NCBI GenBank assembly: GCA_003278195.1
Contig: QCGE01000013.1
Span: 1 to 46,552, forward strand
DNA from: Prochlorococcus sp. AG-363-P08
Lineage (GTDB): Bacteria; Cyanobacteriota; Cyanobacteriia; PCC-6307; Cyanobiaceae
Direction: 5' to 3'
Length of the DNA stretch: 46,552 bases
In this document: positions 7,982 through 17,743 of the stretch, in pieces
Numbering within the stretch: the first letter of the stretch is position 1
How the letters are laid out: each line of letters starts with the position of its first letter
Program-made: the position numbers and the translations under genes
Notes under the pieces: generated by a model
Databases searched by the model: none
What the model was told of the DNA's origin: nothing
The model's input: the letters and a program-made list of their open reading frames with translations, nothing else

Positions 7982-10279
7982 TCACATGTTTTTTAATTTT
8001 TCAGGGCTTTTTGGCTTCTTTTTAGGGTCATGTCTAAGAACCAAAATACTTAGTGGAGGCAGGCAGAGGTTTAAAGACTGCTCATATCCATGAGAACTTT
8101 GCTGTTCAGCAAACCTCCCTCCCATATTCCCTAGGTTGCTGCCTCCATACTTAGATGCATTGGTGTTGAGAACTTCTTCAAAAAATCCATTGTTTGGAAC
8201 ACCAATCCTGTAATCGGAGTGACTTTGAGGTGTGAAATTCCCTATCACGATTAGCCACCTCCCATCTTTCCCTTCTCGTCGCATGAAACTGATAATGGAA
8301 TGCCGGTTGTCAGTGCAATCAATCCATTGGAAGCCATATTGGTCAAAATCATCTCTCCAAAGAGCTGGTTCTGATTTGTATAGGCTATTTAGGTCATCTA
8401 CTAATAATTGGATACCTTTATGTGGTTGATATTGAAGTAGATTCCATTCAAGATCTCCCCATACATTCCATTCTGAACGCTGGCCAAATTCCATACCCAT
8501 GAAAATTGTTTTCTTGCCTGGATGTGTCCACATATATGCCAATAGTGCGCGAGTATTTGCATATTTTTGCCAATCATCCCCTGGCATCTTATGAAGCAGG
8601 TTGCTCTTGCCATGCACAACTTCATCATGGCTTAATGCAAGCATAAAATTCTCTGTATAGTTATACCAAATAGAGAAGGTTATATTATTTTGGTGAAATT
8701 GCCTGAACCAAGGATCAAATTCAAAGTAGTCAAGCATATCGTGCATCCAACCCATATTCCATTTTAAGTTAAATCCCAAGCCTCCACTATCTGTTGGTTG
8801 AGTAACACCTGGCCAGGTTGTAGATTCTTCTGCTATAGAAAGTGCGCCAGGGAAATGATGAAAAAGAACATGATTTGCTTGCTGTAGAAACTTAACTGCC
8901 TCGGTATTCTCTCTTCCACCTTCTTCATTAGGAATCCATTCACCATCAGGTCTTAGGTAGTCTCTGTAAAGCATTGAGGCAACTGCATCCACTCTTATTC
9001 CATCTATATGAAATTCCTCGAACCAGTAAACAAGGTTGGCTACAAGAAAATTCCTAACTTCATTTCTGCTGTAGTTGAATATTAGGGTGCCCCATTCCTT
9101 GTGCTCTCCAATTCTTGGATCTGAATGTTCATAAAGATGTGATCCATCAAAGAATGCCAATCCATGCCTGTCTTTGGGGAAGTGACCAGGTACCCAGTCA
9201 AGGATTAGTCCAATGCCTTCTTGATGGCATCTATCAATAAAGAACTTAAACTCATCAGGAGTTCCATACCTACTTGTTGGGGCATACCAACCAGTAACTT
9301 GGTACCCCCATGAGCCATCAAAAGGGTGTTCGGAAATTGGCATCAACTCGATGTGTGTGAAGCCTCTTTCTTTTACATAGGGAATTAACTTATCGGCCAA
9401 TTCTTTATAAGTAAGAAAGCGAGCACCAGGCTTCATGTCTGCTGCAGGGACAGGATCGCGAGAAATCCCATCAGCCTCTATGAATGGATCATCTATAGCT
9501 GCATGCATCCAGCTACCTAGATGCATCTCATAAACAGAAATAGGTTGTTCTATAGGATTCTGATTGTCTCTTTTTTTTATCCAGTTTTTGTCATTCCATT
9601 TGTATTGATTTAGTTTTCTGATTTTTGAGCTTGTTGCTGGACGCACTTCATGCTCAAAGCCATAAGGGTCAGCTTTTTGATAACAATGTCCTTGTTGTGT
9701 CCTGATTTCGTATTTATATAAGAAACTTTCTGATAGTCCTGGGATGAAAAGCTCCCAAGTACCCCCATTCCTTTTTTGCATCGGATGGTGACGTCCATCC
9801 CAAGAATTGAAATCTCCTATTAATGAAATGCTTCTTGCATTTGGAGCCCAAATGCAGAACATTACTCCTTCTACACCTCTCGAATTAATGGGGTGAGCAC
9901 CCATTTTTTTCCATATGTGATGATGATTCCCCTCTGCAAAGAGATGGTTATCTATTTCACCCATCCATTCGTCTCTGAAGGCCCATGGGTCGTGCTGTTG
10001 ATGCTCTATTCCTCCTCTCTTGACTTTTAACTTGTAGTTATGAGCTGGGTCTTTCTCTAGACGAGTTTCGAATATCCAAGGGTGATTGTTGTTTGTCAAT
10101 GAAGTCTCCTTACCATTCAAAAGGAGACTTACTTTTGACGCATCAGGCATCCAAATTCGTAGCGCAAATCCTTTTTTGAGTGGATGGGGGCCAAGAATGG
10201 AGAATGGATCATCATGACGACATTCGGCCAGTTTGCACCCTGCTTCTGCCATCCAGTCTTGTTTGGCGCTGGCGGTCAT
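7982..10279 (-). CDS. glgB: 1,4-alpha-glucan branching enzyme
   Basis: A 765-residue GH13 enzyme that adds alpha-1,6 branches to glycogen. Two N-terminal beta-sandwich modules come first; the second, a CBM48 type, contains [18 protein letters not shown]. The catalytic barrel follows, with the nucleophile Asp in [11 protein letters not shown] near residue 430, the acid Glu in SIAEEST near 482, and the third carboxylate in [10 protein letters not shown] near 551. Length fits the long bacterial GlgB form. It pairs functionally with glgA about 29 kb away and with glk. A 9-bp hairpin (10298-10325) lies just upstream of the start, in the leader. Confidence 0.97.
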   Translation of the reverse strand: MTASAKQDWMAEAGCKLAECRHDDPFSILGPHPLKKGFALRIWMPDASKVSLLLNGKETSLTNNNHPWIFETRLEKDPAHNYKLKVKRGGIEHQQHDPWAFRDEWMGEIDNHLFAEGNHHHIWKKMGAHPINSRGVEGVMFCIWAPNARSISLIGDFNSWDGRHHPMQKRNGGTWELFIPGLSESFLYKYEIRTQQGHCYQKADPYGFEHEVRPATSSKIRKLNQYKWNDKNWIKKRDNQNPIEQPISVYEMHLGSWMHAAIDDPFIEADGISRDPVPAADMKPGARFLTYKELADKLIPYVKERGFTHIELMPISEHPFDGSWGYQVTGWYAPTSRYGTPDEFKFFIDRCHQEGIGLILDWVPGHFPKDRHGLAFFDGSHLYEHSDPRIGEHKEWGTLIFNYSRNEVRNFLVANLVYWFEEFHIDGIRVDAVASMLYRDYLRPDGEWIPNEEGGRENTEAVKFLQQANHVLFHHFPGALSIAEESTTWPGVTQPTDSGGLGFNLKWNMGWMHDMLDYFEFDPWFRQFHQNNITFSIWYNYTENFMLALSHDEVVHGKSNLLHKMPGDDWQKYANTRALLAYMWTHPGKKTIFMGMEFGQRSEWNVWGDLEWNLLQYQPHKGIQLLVDDLNSLYKSEPALWRDDFDQYGFQWIDCTDNRHSIISFMRREGKDGRWLIVIGNFTPQSHSDYRIGVPNNGFFEEVLNTNASKYGGSNLGNMGGRFAEQQSSHGYEQSLNLCLPPLSILVLRHDPKKKPKSPEKLKNM

Positions 10280-10297
10280 TTAAAAAAGAGTCTTAAT

Positions 10298-10325
10298 AAT
10301 CGAGCTTAATGCGGAGAGCTCGATT
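10298..10325. repeat. Inverted repeat in the glgB leader
   Basis: Positions 10298-10306 (AATCGAGCT) pair perfectly with 10317-10325 (AGCTCGATT), with a 10-nt loop. The nearer arm is 18 bases upstream of the glgB ATG. On the minus strand no T run follows at once (ATTATTAAGA, then a T run). It could be a weak terminator for the upstream hydrolase gene, a leader structure of glgB, or an operator. Confidence 0.6.
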
Positions 10326-10396
10326 CTTTTTGCTCTAGGGACAAATTATTTAGTTGACATAAGAATTGGTTTTGAGTCTTTTGCTCATGGCTTTTA

Positions 10397-12004
10397 TTAG
10401 AAAAGAGGATCTAGAGCAAGTTTTGCTTTTTTAAGATTCAGATTGAGAGTCACCACATCGCTTGATATGTCAGGAGCCTGAAACTTGCTACCAGTTTTTC
10501 CCGGGTTGATACCTATTGCAGGCCAGGCTGCACCAGATAGAGAGAGCCTTAGTTTTTGTCCAGGCTCTATGTCAGTACATAATGGTTGGAAGGTAATTCT
10601 ATGGAGGGATGGAATCAAGGCATCTTGTCCTTTTATCCTAAGAAATCCTGTTGATATCTGAATAATATTTTGTGTGTATTTTTCTACAATAGAAAGTGCA
10701 CCGCAAAGGTCAAATCCTTCCTTGTCTGAATAAACATTTATTAATAGAAAAGGAATTCCTTCCAGGTAAAAATGATTCATAAATTCTGAGCTAGTGAATT
10801 TTGCTACATCGGAACGAGCATCTATTTCGCTACGATTTGTAAGGCCTGGTTTAGGTGATAAATGACCTCCTTTTGCAGGGACTGGGCGCCATGGATCATG
10901 CACTATAGTTACTGCCCCTTGGCCTGGTTTATTCGCATTCAGAACACCATCTGAATTGTTGATACAAGCAAGTCCAGAGCTTAAAAGACTCCATTCTTTT
11001 TTTAGTTTCTGACTCTCGGTTAAGCAGTTTTTCGGAATCTGCCAACTTTTTGAAGCTATATTCCATATTTTTTGTTTAGTTATAACATCCTTTTGGATAA
11101 ACTTATTCTTAAGATGTTGATCAAAGAATCTAAGATGTGTTTTATTAGCATCATCCCACCATTGTAAATGTGTTGCTGGTCCTATATGAATCTCTGGATC
11201 ACCTCCAGCTTTCTTAGAGAGTTTATATAAATCAAGAATTCCTTTCAAATGTGGATCCCACCATCCACCAATTAAAAGCATTGGCTGTCGAAGCCAGCTT
11301 TGTAAAGGTGCATGAATTGGCCATGAAGGTTTTGTGTTGTTTGATTCTTTAAGCCATTTAAGTGCCATTCCTTGCGGATCAAATTTTTCAAGGATCTTTA
11401 CTCCATCTTGTAAGTAACTTTTGTCTAGGAGACTGTTCCTAAGTTCTGTCCAGACCGCTGCCTTTCCTTCTCGACGAGCTTTTAGAGCTGCTAGTTGAAT
11501 CCCCCAAGCTATCCCTAAGTGCCACCAATATGCACCTCCATCACAGCTCCAGTGAGAGCATTCATCAAAGCCTGTCATTGCTGGGGCCAGACAATCTGGT
11601 GGTGGAGTTTCCGGATCTGCAAGAAGTTGGGTAAGTCCTTGATAGGAAAATCCGTAGGTGCCTAGCTTTCCATTGCATTCCGCAAGAGACCTGACCCATC
11701 TATGGGTTTGAGTTGTATCTGAAGCTTCTTGTTTAAATCCCTTGAATTCTCCTTGAGAGTCTCCTTGGCCACGAACATCTTGGACAATTACTAAATAACC
11801 TTTAGATGCCCACCAGTTTGGATGGCTATAAGTAATTGTTGAGGCTATAGCTTTGCCATATGGCTGCCTCATTAGCAGCGCAGGCCAGGGTCCGCCGTTG
11901 ATTGGATGCCATATTCTTGATATTAGTTCTATTCCATCATTAAGCCTCAGGGAGGCATCTCTCCATTTTATTGAGTTGGTTGGAATATCAGTTTTAGCGC
12001 ACAT
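10397..12004 (-). CDS. CocE/NonD (peptidase S15 type) hydrolase
   Basis: A 535-residue alpha/beta hydrolase of the X-Pro dipeptidyl-peptidase S15 / cocaine esterase class. The nucleophile elbow is YGFSYQG at about residues 120-126, the acid is likely the Asp of GGWWDPHLKG, and the His is in GPATHLQWW. VQDVRGQGDSQGEF and the C-terminal beta-rich jelly-roll region (about 350-535) are family traits. The natural substrate is unknown; family members cleave esters, amides or peptides. I chose the ATG at 12004, which overlaps the upstream gene by 11 bases (ATGTGCGCTAA), over a TTG at 12022. The overlap suggests translational coupling to the small secreted protein. No signal peptide is seen, so it is probably cytoplasmic. 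Confidence 0.85.
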   Translation of the reverse strand: MCAKTDIPTNSIKWRDASLRLNDGIELISRIWHPINGGPWPALLMRQPYGKAIASTITYSHPNWWASKGYLVIVQDVRGQGDSQGEFKGFKQEASDTTQTHRWVRSLAECNGKLGTYGFSYQGLTQLLADPETPPPDCLAPAMTGFDECSHWSCDGGAYWWHLGIAWGIQLAALKARREGKAAVWTELRNSLLDKSYLQDGVKILEKFDPQGMALKWLKESNNTKPSWPIHAPLQSWLRQPMLLIGGWWDPHLKGILDLYKLSKKAGGDPEIHIGPATHLQWWDDANKTHLRFFDQHLKNKFIQKDVITKQKIWNIASKSWQIPKNCLTESQKLKKEWSLLSSGLACINNSDGVLNANKPGQGAVTIVHDPWRPVPAKGGHLSPKPGLTNRSEIDARSDVAKFTSSEFMNHFYLEGIPFLLINVYSDKEGFDLCGALSIVEKYTQNIIQISTGFLRIKGQDALIPSLHRITFQPLCTDIEPGQKLRLSLSGAAWPAIGINPGKTGSKFQAPDISSDVVTLNLNLKKAKLALDPLF

Positions 12005-12260
12005 CTGGGCAATTAAGTCCAATTACGTATGTTGATAGGATTTCTGCATCAACTTCACTCAGATTACGTTTGCGTGCGATATCACTAATAGCAATATTGG
12101 AACTTGCTGAAATTCCTTTTTTGTTTAGAGCTTTGAATTCTCTACATAAGGCAATTGCTTCTTCAGGGTTGCTTTTGACGCTTTCTAAAAGACTTGATTG
12201 GGCAAATGAGGCATTTTGATTGGCTGTAATTGCAAGCAATAAAGCAATTAGGTATTTCAT
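11994..12260 (-). CDS. Small secreted protein of unknown function
   Basis: An 88-residue protein with a short positively charged start, a hydrophobic stretch (about residues 3-14) and a likely signal-peptidase site after SFAQ near residue 21. The mature part is about 67 residues, helical and charged, with two cysteines (in ALCREF and GLNCPD) that could form a disulfide in the periplasm or lumen. I recognise no named domain, although small proteins of this type recur in marine picocyanobacteria. Its 3' end overlaps the start of the hydrolase gene by 11 bases, so the two are probably translated from one message. About 66 bases separate it from the DUF4332-like gene upstream. Confidence 0.7.
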   Translation of the reverse strand: MKYLIALLLAITANQNASFAQSSLLESVKSNPEEAIALCREFKALNKKGISASSNIAISDIARKRNLSEVDAEILSTYVIGLNCPDVR

Positions 12261-12326
12261 TGGCCCTCCATTTGGTGGGATATTGCTATTTGAAGCAAAA
12301 TGAAGCCCTAGTGGGGAGTTTTTAGG

Positions 12327-12731
12327 TCAGTTCATAATTTGCCTGGCTTTTGCACGTTGGATCCAATTATTAGCTTTTGCAAGATCTAAGGGTTGGTTGA
12401 GATTGCTATTAAGTTTTCTGTGTAAACGACCTGTAGCAAGAAGAAGTGATTGAGGCGAGGAATTTGCAAGTGCTGAAATTGAAGCAATTCCTGCATGCAA
12501 AAGCAGTGCAGCTTCATTGGGACATAATTCAAGCTCATAAACAAATATTGCAATGCCTCTAATTCGTTTTAGATTTGCAATCGACGATCTTTTTGTTATG
12601 ACCAATTGGTTTATATCTTCATCTCTAAGCTCTTTTATTCTTTCCCAATTTGTAAAACCAGCAGAAAGAAGTGCCTTCTTTTCGTCAATGAAGTTCTGAG
12701 ATAATCCATTTAAATCCCCTTTAGATTTCAT
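12327..12731 (-). CDS. DUF4332-like protein
   Basis: A 134-residue helical protein. It has two helix-hairpin-helix-like halves, roughly LLSAGFTNWERIKELRDEDI and LLHAGIASISALANSSPQSL, a pattern seen in DUF4332 and related DNA-binding-like folds. Its function is not known. The ATG at 12731 is chosen because it overlaps the ycf51 stop by 11 bases (ATGAAATCTAA); longer starts would run deep into ycf51. It is therefore likely to be translationally coupled to ycf51. Domain assignment is from recalled similarity. Confidence 0.65.
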   Translation of the reverse strand: MKSKGDLNGLSQNFIDEKKALLSAGFTNWERIKELRDEDINQLVITKRSSIANLKRIRGIAIFVYELELCPNEAALLLHAGIASISALANSSPQSLLLATGRLHRKLNSNLNQPLDLAKANNWIQRAKARQIMN

Positions 12732-13200
12732 TGATTTGCTTTTGTACTTCCAAAGTAACTCCTTCTTTAATATCACGAGTAACTTCTCCGAGAATAATTG
12801 GCTGACTTATTCCTTCTCCATTACTTATAACTTGTCTAAGACGAACATGAACTAGTCCGCCATTCCTTGTTCCTCCGCGAAGATTTCCGGCTAGTTGTAA
12901 CAAGGTTGCTTCTATGGCTTCTACAGGAAAATCCTCATTTGCTTGCGCGACAACTAAGTCTTTCCCATTATCAAAGACAATAGGTGGGTGCAAAGCCCCA
13001 TCAACAACTAAAGGAGGCGTATAACTTGCTCCAAAAGCCCAAGAACTTGCAGCCAAAAGTAAGGTGAAGCCTAAGGCTCCTACAAGACGAAAGCTTTGTC
13101 CCCATTTAACAAGGAAAGAAATCAATGTGAGAACACTGATAGCCAAGGAGGCCCACAGAAACCATTTCGTGGACGATTGCAGGAGTTCTGGAAGAGGCAT
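12721..13200 (-). CDS. ycf51: Ycf51 family protein
   Basis: A 159-residue membrane-anchored protein of the Ycf51 (DUF2518) family, found in cyanobacteria and some algal plastids and of unknown function. Two hydrophobic helices near the N-terminus flank FLVKWGQSFRLVGALGF, the typical family motif. A soluble C-terminal domain follows with VFDNGKDLVVAQ, AIEATLLQLAGNLR and ISQPIILGEV. I chose the ATG at 13200 rather than a TTG at 13266, because the shorter form begins just before the first helix as in homologues and avoids touching tamB. It is divergent from tamB, with 65 bases between starts. Confidence 0.85.
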   Translation of the reverse strand: MPLPELLQSSTKWFLWASLAISVLTLISFLVKWGQSFRLVGALGFTLLLAASSWAFGASYTPPLVVDGALHPPIVFDNGKDLVVAQANEDFPVEAIEATLLQLAGNLRGGTRNGGLVHVRLRQVISNGEGISQPIILGEVTRDIKEGVTLEVQKQINEI

Positions 13201-13265
13201 GGACTGGTGAAGTTGGGATTGACTACTTATATTTCGGTTACTCCCTATTACATTAGAGCGGAGCA

Positions 13266-16200
13266 ATGGGAGTAAGGATCAGATCCATTGCAAAGAAGCG
13301 ATGGAAGCTGGCATTAGCTTGTTCCTCCCTTGTGGTTTTGGGGGGCTTTGGTTGGGTATTTACTGACAGGGTTGTTTCGGAGATTCTTGACCGTTTAAGA
13401 CCAGAGCTGGAGAAAGAACTTTCTGTTCCTTTGGGGCACCCTCTTAAAATTGGTTCATATAAGGGATTAAGACTTTGGGGTTTTGCAATAGGTAAAAGCG
13501 AGATTCTTAAGGGTACCCTTGATGATTCACAGGCAATATTTACAGGAGGAAGGATAGCCTTTGCTCCACTTGCAAGTTTTTTGCAGTGGCGGCCTGTTGT
13601 TGATGTCAAGTTGCGAGGAGCAAAATTCATTTTTCGGCCCAATAAAGATGGGACTTATTGGGCGCTAGGAAAGGTTAAAGGAGATTCTCCTCCGAAGGTT
13701 GATTTACGTTTTAAGCTATCTAACCCTGCAAAATTAATCTTTGAGCCTTCAAATTTTGTGGTTAATGCAATCGCAAAAGGTCAGGTTCATTTTGGAATAA
13801 GAAGAGTTGGGGGGACTATCAAGTTGATTTTCCCCAAAGGAGGTCGATTACTTCTTAAAGGACAAGGTGGTTGGGGTAGGCATGACATGAGGGTGAGTAC
13901 TCGTTTTCATGATCTCAAGCTTGGATCTCTTCAAAAACTATTTGGGATAGTTCCTTTCCAATCAGACGGGGTTTTAGAAGGGGATTTTGCTTTTGCTATT
14001 GCGAATGGAAATGTTAGATGTAATGGGGGGTTGAAATTAGATGAATTTAGTCTAAAAACGTCTACCATGAAGGAGTCAATAGCTTCTCAAAAGACGAGTA
14101 TTCGTTGTGGTCGCGATAGAGTTAATCTGAGAAGGAGTGAATGGAAATATGGTTTATGGTCAGCTGAGTTTGGTGGAGATTTCCTTTTAAATTCATCAAG
14201 TGACCTTCCCAAAGCTCCTTCAGGATTACTTAGGGTTAATTACTTTGGTGATGAGGATCAAAAATTAAAGGCAGCATTACCTGTCAAATTGACTGGTGCT
14301 GGTTTGCGCTTAGGAGAACTTGATGCTGTTTTGTCTCTAAATTCTATTCCGTTGTCTCCGCTTGGAGAGGGGATTGGTATTCCCATTGGAGGGACTCTTA
14401 CCACTTCGGGGCAGATACTTGGGAAACTGTCTTCTCTTAGGCCTAATCTGTTGGTCCGCGTGGAAAGCCCCCAATATGGCTCTCTGCGTCTGCAGGAGGA
14501 TTGGCGGGGCAATCTCAGGGGAAGGGCCGAGAATGCTGCTGGTGGTGTTCTTCGAATGGCTCCTGTAGGAGATGTAATACCTGCAACACTTTCGGCGGGG
14601 TTTGTAGATGGTTGGCGATTGCAAAATCTGAGATTTACGCGGGCGAATGGATGGCTATCGTTAAGTTCTCAAAGAAAACTTCCAGGGGTTTATAGCTGGG
14701 AGGCAGAAAGATTGAAATTAGATGGGGTTGAGTTTTCGATTCCACCACACAAACGTTTTGAAAGGGTTTTTGGGAAACTTAGCGGCGAGGGTTCGTTAGA
14801 TGTAGGCCGTCAATCTTTTGAAGGTCAATTAGAATTCAGTGATCCAATGATTATGGGATTACAGCTTCGCAAGGCTTTGCTTGAAGGAAGTTATGTCGAT
14901 AAGTATTACTCTCTTAATGGAGATCTCTTCCCTCCTGATATAGGTGAAGTTTCTTTAAAGACTACTGGTGTAGTAGGAGGCCGATTAAATGCAAATGCAG
15001 AAGCCAGAGGTGTAAGTGCAAAATGGCTAACTGTTAGTGCATTGCAGTTGCCAAAAATTAATCTAGGCACACTGCCTGCCTCAGGAACTGCAAAGGATTT
15101 AGGTACACTCCTAATGGAAACTTTTGGAGGATCAATAGATGGGCAATTAAAAGCTATTTCAGCTTCAAAAGATTTTCTCAGGAAACAAGATGAGAATCCT
15201 AATGGACAGATTCTTGACCCCCAAGATCTTCGAGGTCAGTTGGATGCAGATATAAAACTCACAGGTCCTGATCTTTCGAAATTGAACCTTTCTCTTGCCG
15301 TTGAAGGAAAGCTATGGAGTAAGGGTCAAGTACGACAATCGTTGAGTGCTTCTAGTCCATTTGTTGCAACTTTTAATGGCCCTATACAAGGAGGAGAAGG
15401 TACCTTCTCTATATTGAATATTCCTTTTTCTCTTTTGTCTTTGGTGGGACCAGTTCCTTCTAGTTTATATGGAGGGATTGGCCTTGCAGGAAAATATAGG
15501 AGAAAAGAAGAAGACATTGATTTATCTGCTGACTTGATTCTTGAAAATGCAAAACTTGGAGAAAACTCTTTAAAGCTTGATCGTGGCAAAATCCTATTCG
15601 CTAAGTCAGTTTTAGATGTTGACATATTATTTCGAAGTGAATCTTCTACTGAATCTATAAAGTTAAAAGGCTCTTTGCCAATTGACCCGAAATCACCGAT
15701 AGACCTAAGAGCTGAGAGTCATGGAGATGGATTAAACTTCTTGACGGACTTAAGCGATGGAGGTATTGAACTTGTGTCTGGTATCTCTCATATGAGATTA
15801 ATAGTTAGTGGCACTTATTCTGAGCCAAAAGCGAACGGATATTTTGTCATTAGAGATGGTCAGATTAAGCTAGATGATCAATTGGTAAGTGAATTAAATA
15901 CTTCTGTAATTTTTGACTTTAACCGCCTTGAGGTACAGAGCCTTGAGGGTCGTGTTGCTGATGATGGACTTTTGTCTGGCAAAGGAGCAATTGCTTTACT
16001 TAAGCCATCTATCGAAAGACAACCATTGACTTTTAAGATGAGAGATTTAAGGCTAGATTTACCTGTCGCAAATGTTGATATTACTGGTAAATTAATCTTA
16101 ACAAGATCCTTGTTGAAACCTACATTTGGAGGAGATCTAACCATTGATAATGGATCAATATCTCCTGGAAAAACAGGACTTGTATCAAGTAGAAATAGAA

Positions 16201-17279
16201 ATCCATTGCCACCAAAAGGAGAAGATCCTAAAAGTAATTCTAGTTCTCTTGATTTTGGGCAGACTCCTTATAAAAAATATGAAGAACAGGGATGGGATTT
16301 TGAGAAACCTCTGGTTCTGCTAGGCCCTGATGTCGAGGCTAATGCAAGTAAAATGCTTCGAGCTAGTATTCCAAATGTTTCATCTCTAAGTTTCGATAAT
16401 CTCCTACTAAGATTAGGCCCCGATCTTCGTATAACATCTCAGCCTCTAGCTAATTTTAATGCAGAAGGACTTCTTACTTTAAATGGTTCACTGGGTCCAT
16501 CCTTGCAGCCAAGAGGTGTTGTTCGCTTGTTGGGTGGTCGAGTAAATCTCTTTACAACAACATTTAATTTGGATAGAAAGGCCCCAAACGTAGCTGTATT
16601 TACTCCTTCACTTGGTCTTATACCTTATGTCGATGTTACGTTAACGAGTAGAGTCGCTGAAAATGTTGGTGAAGGTAATAATAATTTAGGGCCTTCAAAT
16701 GTGTTTTCTTCAAATGGTACCGGACCATTTGGAGTAGGAGGTTTTCGTCTAGTAAAAGTTATGGTGCAGGCTACTGGCCCAGCAGATCGTATTGCAGAGA
16801 ATATTCAATTAAGGAGTTCTCCACCAATGCCAAGAGCACAGCTTCTTGGTTTGATTGGTGGTAATACCTTGGCAGGACTTTCTGGAGGTGGTGATAGTGA
16901 GATGATCGCAACTGTTTTGGGCCGATCACTTCTTTCTCCTGTTTTAGGTACGATTTCAGATTCTTTTAGTGATCGACTGCAATTATCTCTTTACCCAACA
17001 TTTGTGACTCCAGAGAGTAAAGAAAAAAGTAGTGACATTGATTCTAATTCTAAAGATGAAGCTACAGGGCCTGCTCCTCCTGAAAGGGCTTGGGTTACAG
17101 AAGTAGGAATTGATTTGACTGAGAGATTTAATTTTTCTGTATTGGCAACACCTAATCGAAACGATATACCTCCTCAGGGAACTCTTACTTACCAAATGAC
17201 TCCTAATCTGGGTGTAGCTGGGTCACTTGATAATGAAGGAACATGGCAAAGTCAGCTTCAAATGTTTTTCCGCTTCTGA
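13266..17279 (+). CDS. tamB: TamB-like translocation and assembly module protein
   Basis: A 1337-residue member of the TamB/AsmA-like bridge-protein group. These proteins span the periplasm as a long hydrophobic beta-groove and are implicated in lipid transport to the outer membrane and envelope assembly. An N-terminal membrane anchor (about residues 12-32, after KKRWK) is followed by very long repetitive beta-strand sequence. The conserved C-terminal DUF490 domain occupies about 950-1337, with LNGSLGPSLQPRGVVRLLGG and a terminal strand ending in MFFRF, an outer-membrane-style end. Cyanobacterial and plastid members (Tic236) have this architecture. No BamA/TamA gene lies nearby. The short gap to the ROK relic (seven bases) suggests a shared transcript. 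Confidence 0.93.
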   Translation: MGVRIRSIAKKRWKLALACSSLVVLGGFGWVFTDRVVSEILDRLRPELEKELSVPLGHPLKIGSYKGLRLWGFAIGKSEILKGTLDDSQAIFTGGRIAFAPLASFLQWRPVVDVKLRGAKFIFRPNKDGTYWALGKVKGDSPPKVDLRFKLSNPAKLIFEPSNFVVNAIAKGQVHFGIRRVGGTIKLIFPKGGRLLLKGQGGWGRHDMRVSTRFHDLKLGSLQKLFGIVPFQSDGVLEGDFAFAIANGNVRCNGGLKLDEFSLKTSTMKESIASQKTSIRCGRDRVNLRRSEWKYGLWSAEFGGDFLLNSSSDLPKAPSGLLRVNYFGDEDQKLKAALPVKLTGAGLRLGELDAVLSLNSIPLSPLGEGIGIPIGGTLTTSGQILGKLSSLRPNLLVRVESPQYGSLRLQEDWRGNLRGRAENAAGGVLRMAPVGDVIPATLSAGFVDGWRLQNLRFTRANGWLSLSSQRKLPGVYSWEAERLKLDGVEFSIPPHKRFERVFGKLSGEGSLDVGRQSFEGQLEFSDPMIMGLQLRKALLEGSYVDKYYSLNGDLFPPDIGEVSLKTTGVVGGRLNANAEARGVSAKWLTVSALQLPKINLGTLPASGTAKDLGTLLMETFGGSIDGQLKAISASKDFLRKQDENPNGQILDPQDLRGQLDADIKLTGPDLSKLNLSLAVEGKLWSKGQVRQSLSASSPFVATFNGPIQGGEGTFSILNIPFSLLSLVGPVPSSLYGGIGLAGKYRRKEEDIDLSADLILENAKLGENSLKLDRGKILFAKSVLDVDILFRSESSTESIKLKGSLPIDPKSPIDLRAESHGDGLNFLTDLSDGGIELVSGISHMRLIVSGTYSEPKANGYFVIRDGQIKLDDQLVSELNTSVIFDFNRLEVQSLEGRVADDGLLSGKGAIALLKPSIERQPLTFKMRDLRLDLPVANVDITGKLILTRSLLKPTFGGDLTIDNGSISPGKTGLVSSRNRNPLPPKGEDPKSNSSSLDFGQTPYKKYEEQGWDFEKPLVLLGPDVEANASKMLRASIPNVSSLSFDNLLLRLGPDLRITSQPLANFNAEGLLTLNGSLGPSLQPRGVVRLLGGRVNLFTTTFNLDRKAPNVAVFTPSLGLIPYVDVTLTSRVAENVGEGNNNLGPSNVFSSNGTGPFGVGGFRLVKVMVQATGPADRIAENIQLRSSPPMPRAQLLGLIGGNTLAGLSGGGDSEMIATVLGRSLLSPVLGTISDSFSDRLQLSLYPTFVTPESKEKSSDIDSNSKDEATGPAPPERAWVTEVGIDLTERFNFSVLATPNRNDIPPQGTLTYQMTPNLGVAGSLDNEGTWQSQLQMFFRF

Positions 17280-17286
17280 GGTTTTG

Positions 17287-17721
17287 ATGTTTGATCTGGT
17301 TGAATTCATTGGAATACATATTGATAGTAATTCGATTAAATTGGCACGCTTTGACCATCAAGAGAAGACCTTAGCTGAGTCAGATATTGAAATCCCCCAG
17401 GGATCAATGCCTGGCTACATAACAGTTTTAATTAGTCGTGAAGTTCATGATATCGATCCATTTCATGACGCTGATTTTGTTGGACTTTGTTTGCCAGCCG
17501 CTATAGATAAAACTTCTCGTGTTGTAAGAGGGTGTCATGAATTTCCTGGCTGGGATCATGTGCCTTTGGCAGCTTGGTTAGAGGCGAGATTGCGGCGAAA
17601 GGTGACTTTAGGAGGCTATGGTAATGACCCATCCCCATGTAATTGTTTTTGTTGCCTTGATGCTGCTCGACTTGCTATGGGACATTTTTTTAATCACCCT
17701 ATAGCTACTAATAAGAGATGA
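17287..17721 (+). pseudogene. Truncated ROK-family sugar kinase relic
   Basis: A 144-residue open frame that matches only the N-terminal domain of ROK kinases (glucokinase/regulator family). FIGIHIDSNSIKLARFD stands where ROK proteins have an ATP-binding GIDLGGTxIK, and VGLCLPAAIDKTSRVV and LAAWLEARLRRKVTL match the following strands and helix. The phosphate-loop glycines are gone, the ND of the catalytic region is replaced (GGYGND), and the whole C-terminal domain is missing; proA begins 22 bases after the stop. It therefore cannot be a normal kinase. The frame is still uninterrupted, so it may be a kept, repurposed small protein rather than plain decay. The ATG at 17287 follows the tamB stop by seven bases. 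Confidence 0.7.
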
Positions 17722-17743
17722 CTTTAAGTTCTTCTTTCCTTTT

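Noticed and set aside
8401-8628. Minus-strand 75-codon frame inside glgB
   Set aside because: It is a second reading frame of a clearly coding, conserved region of glgB.
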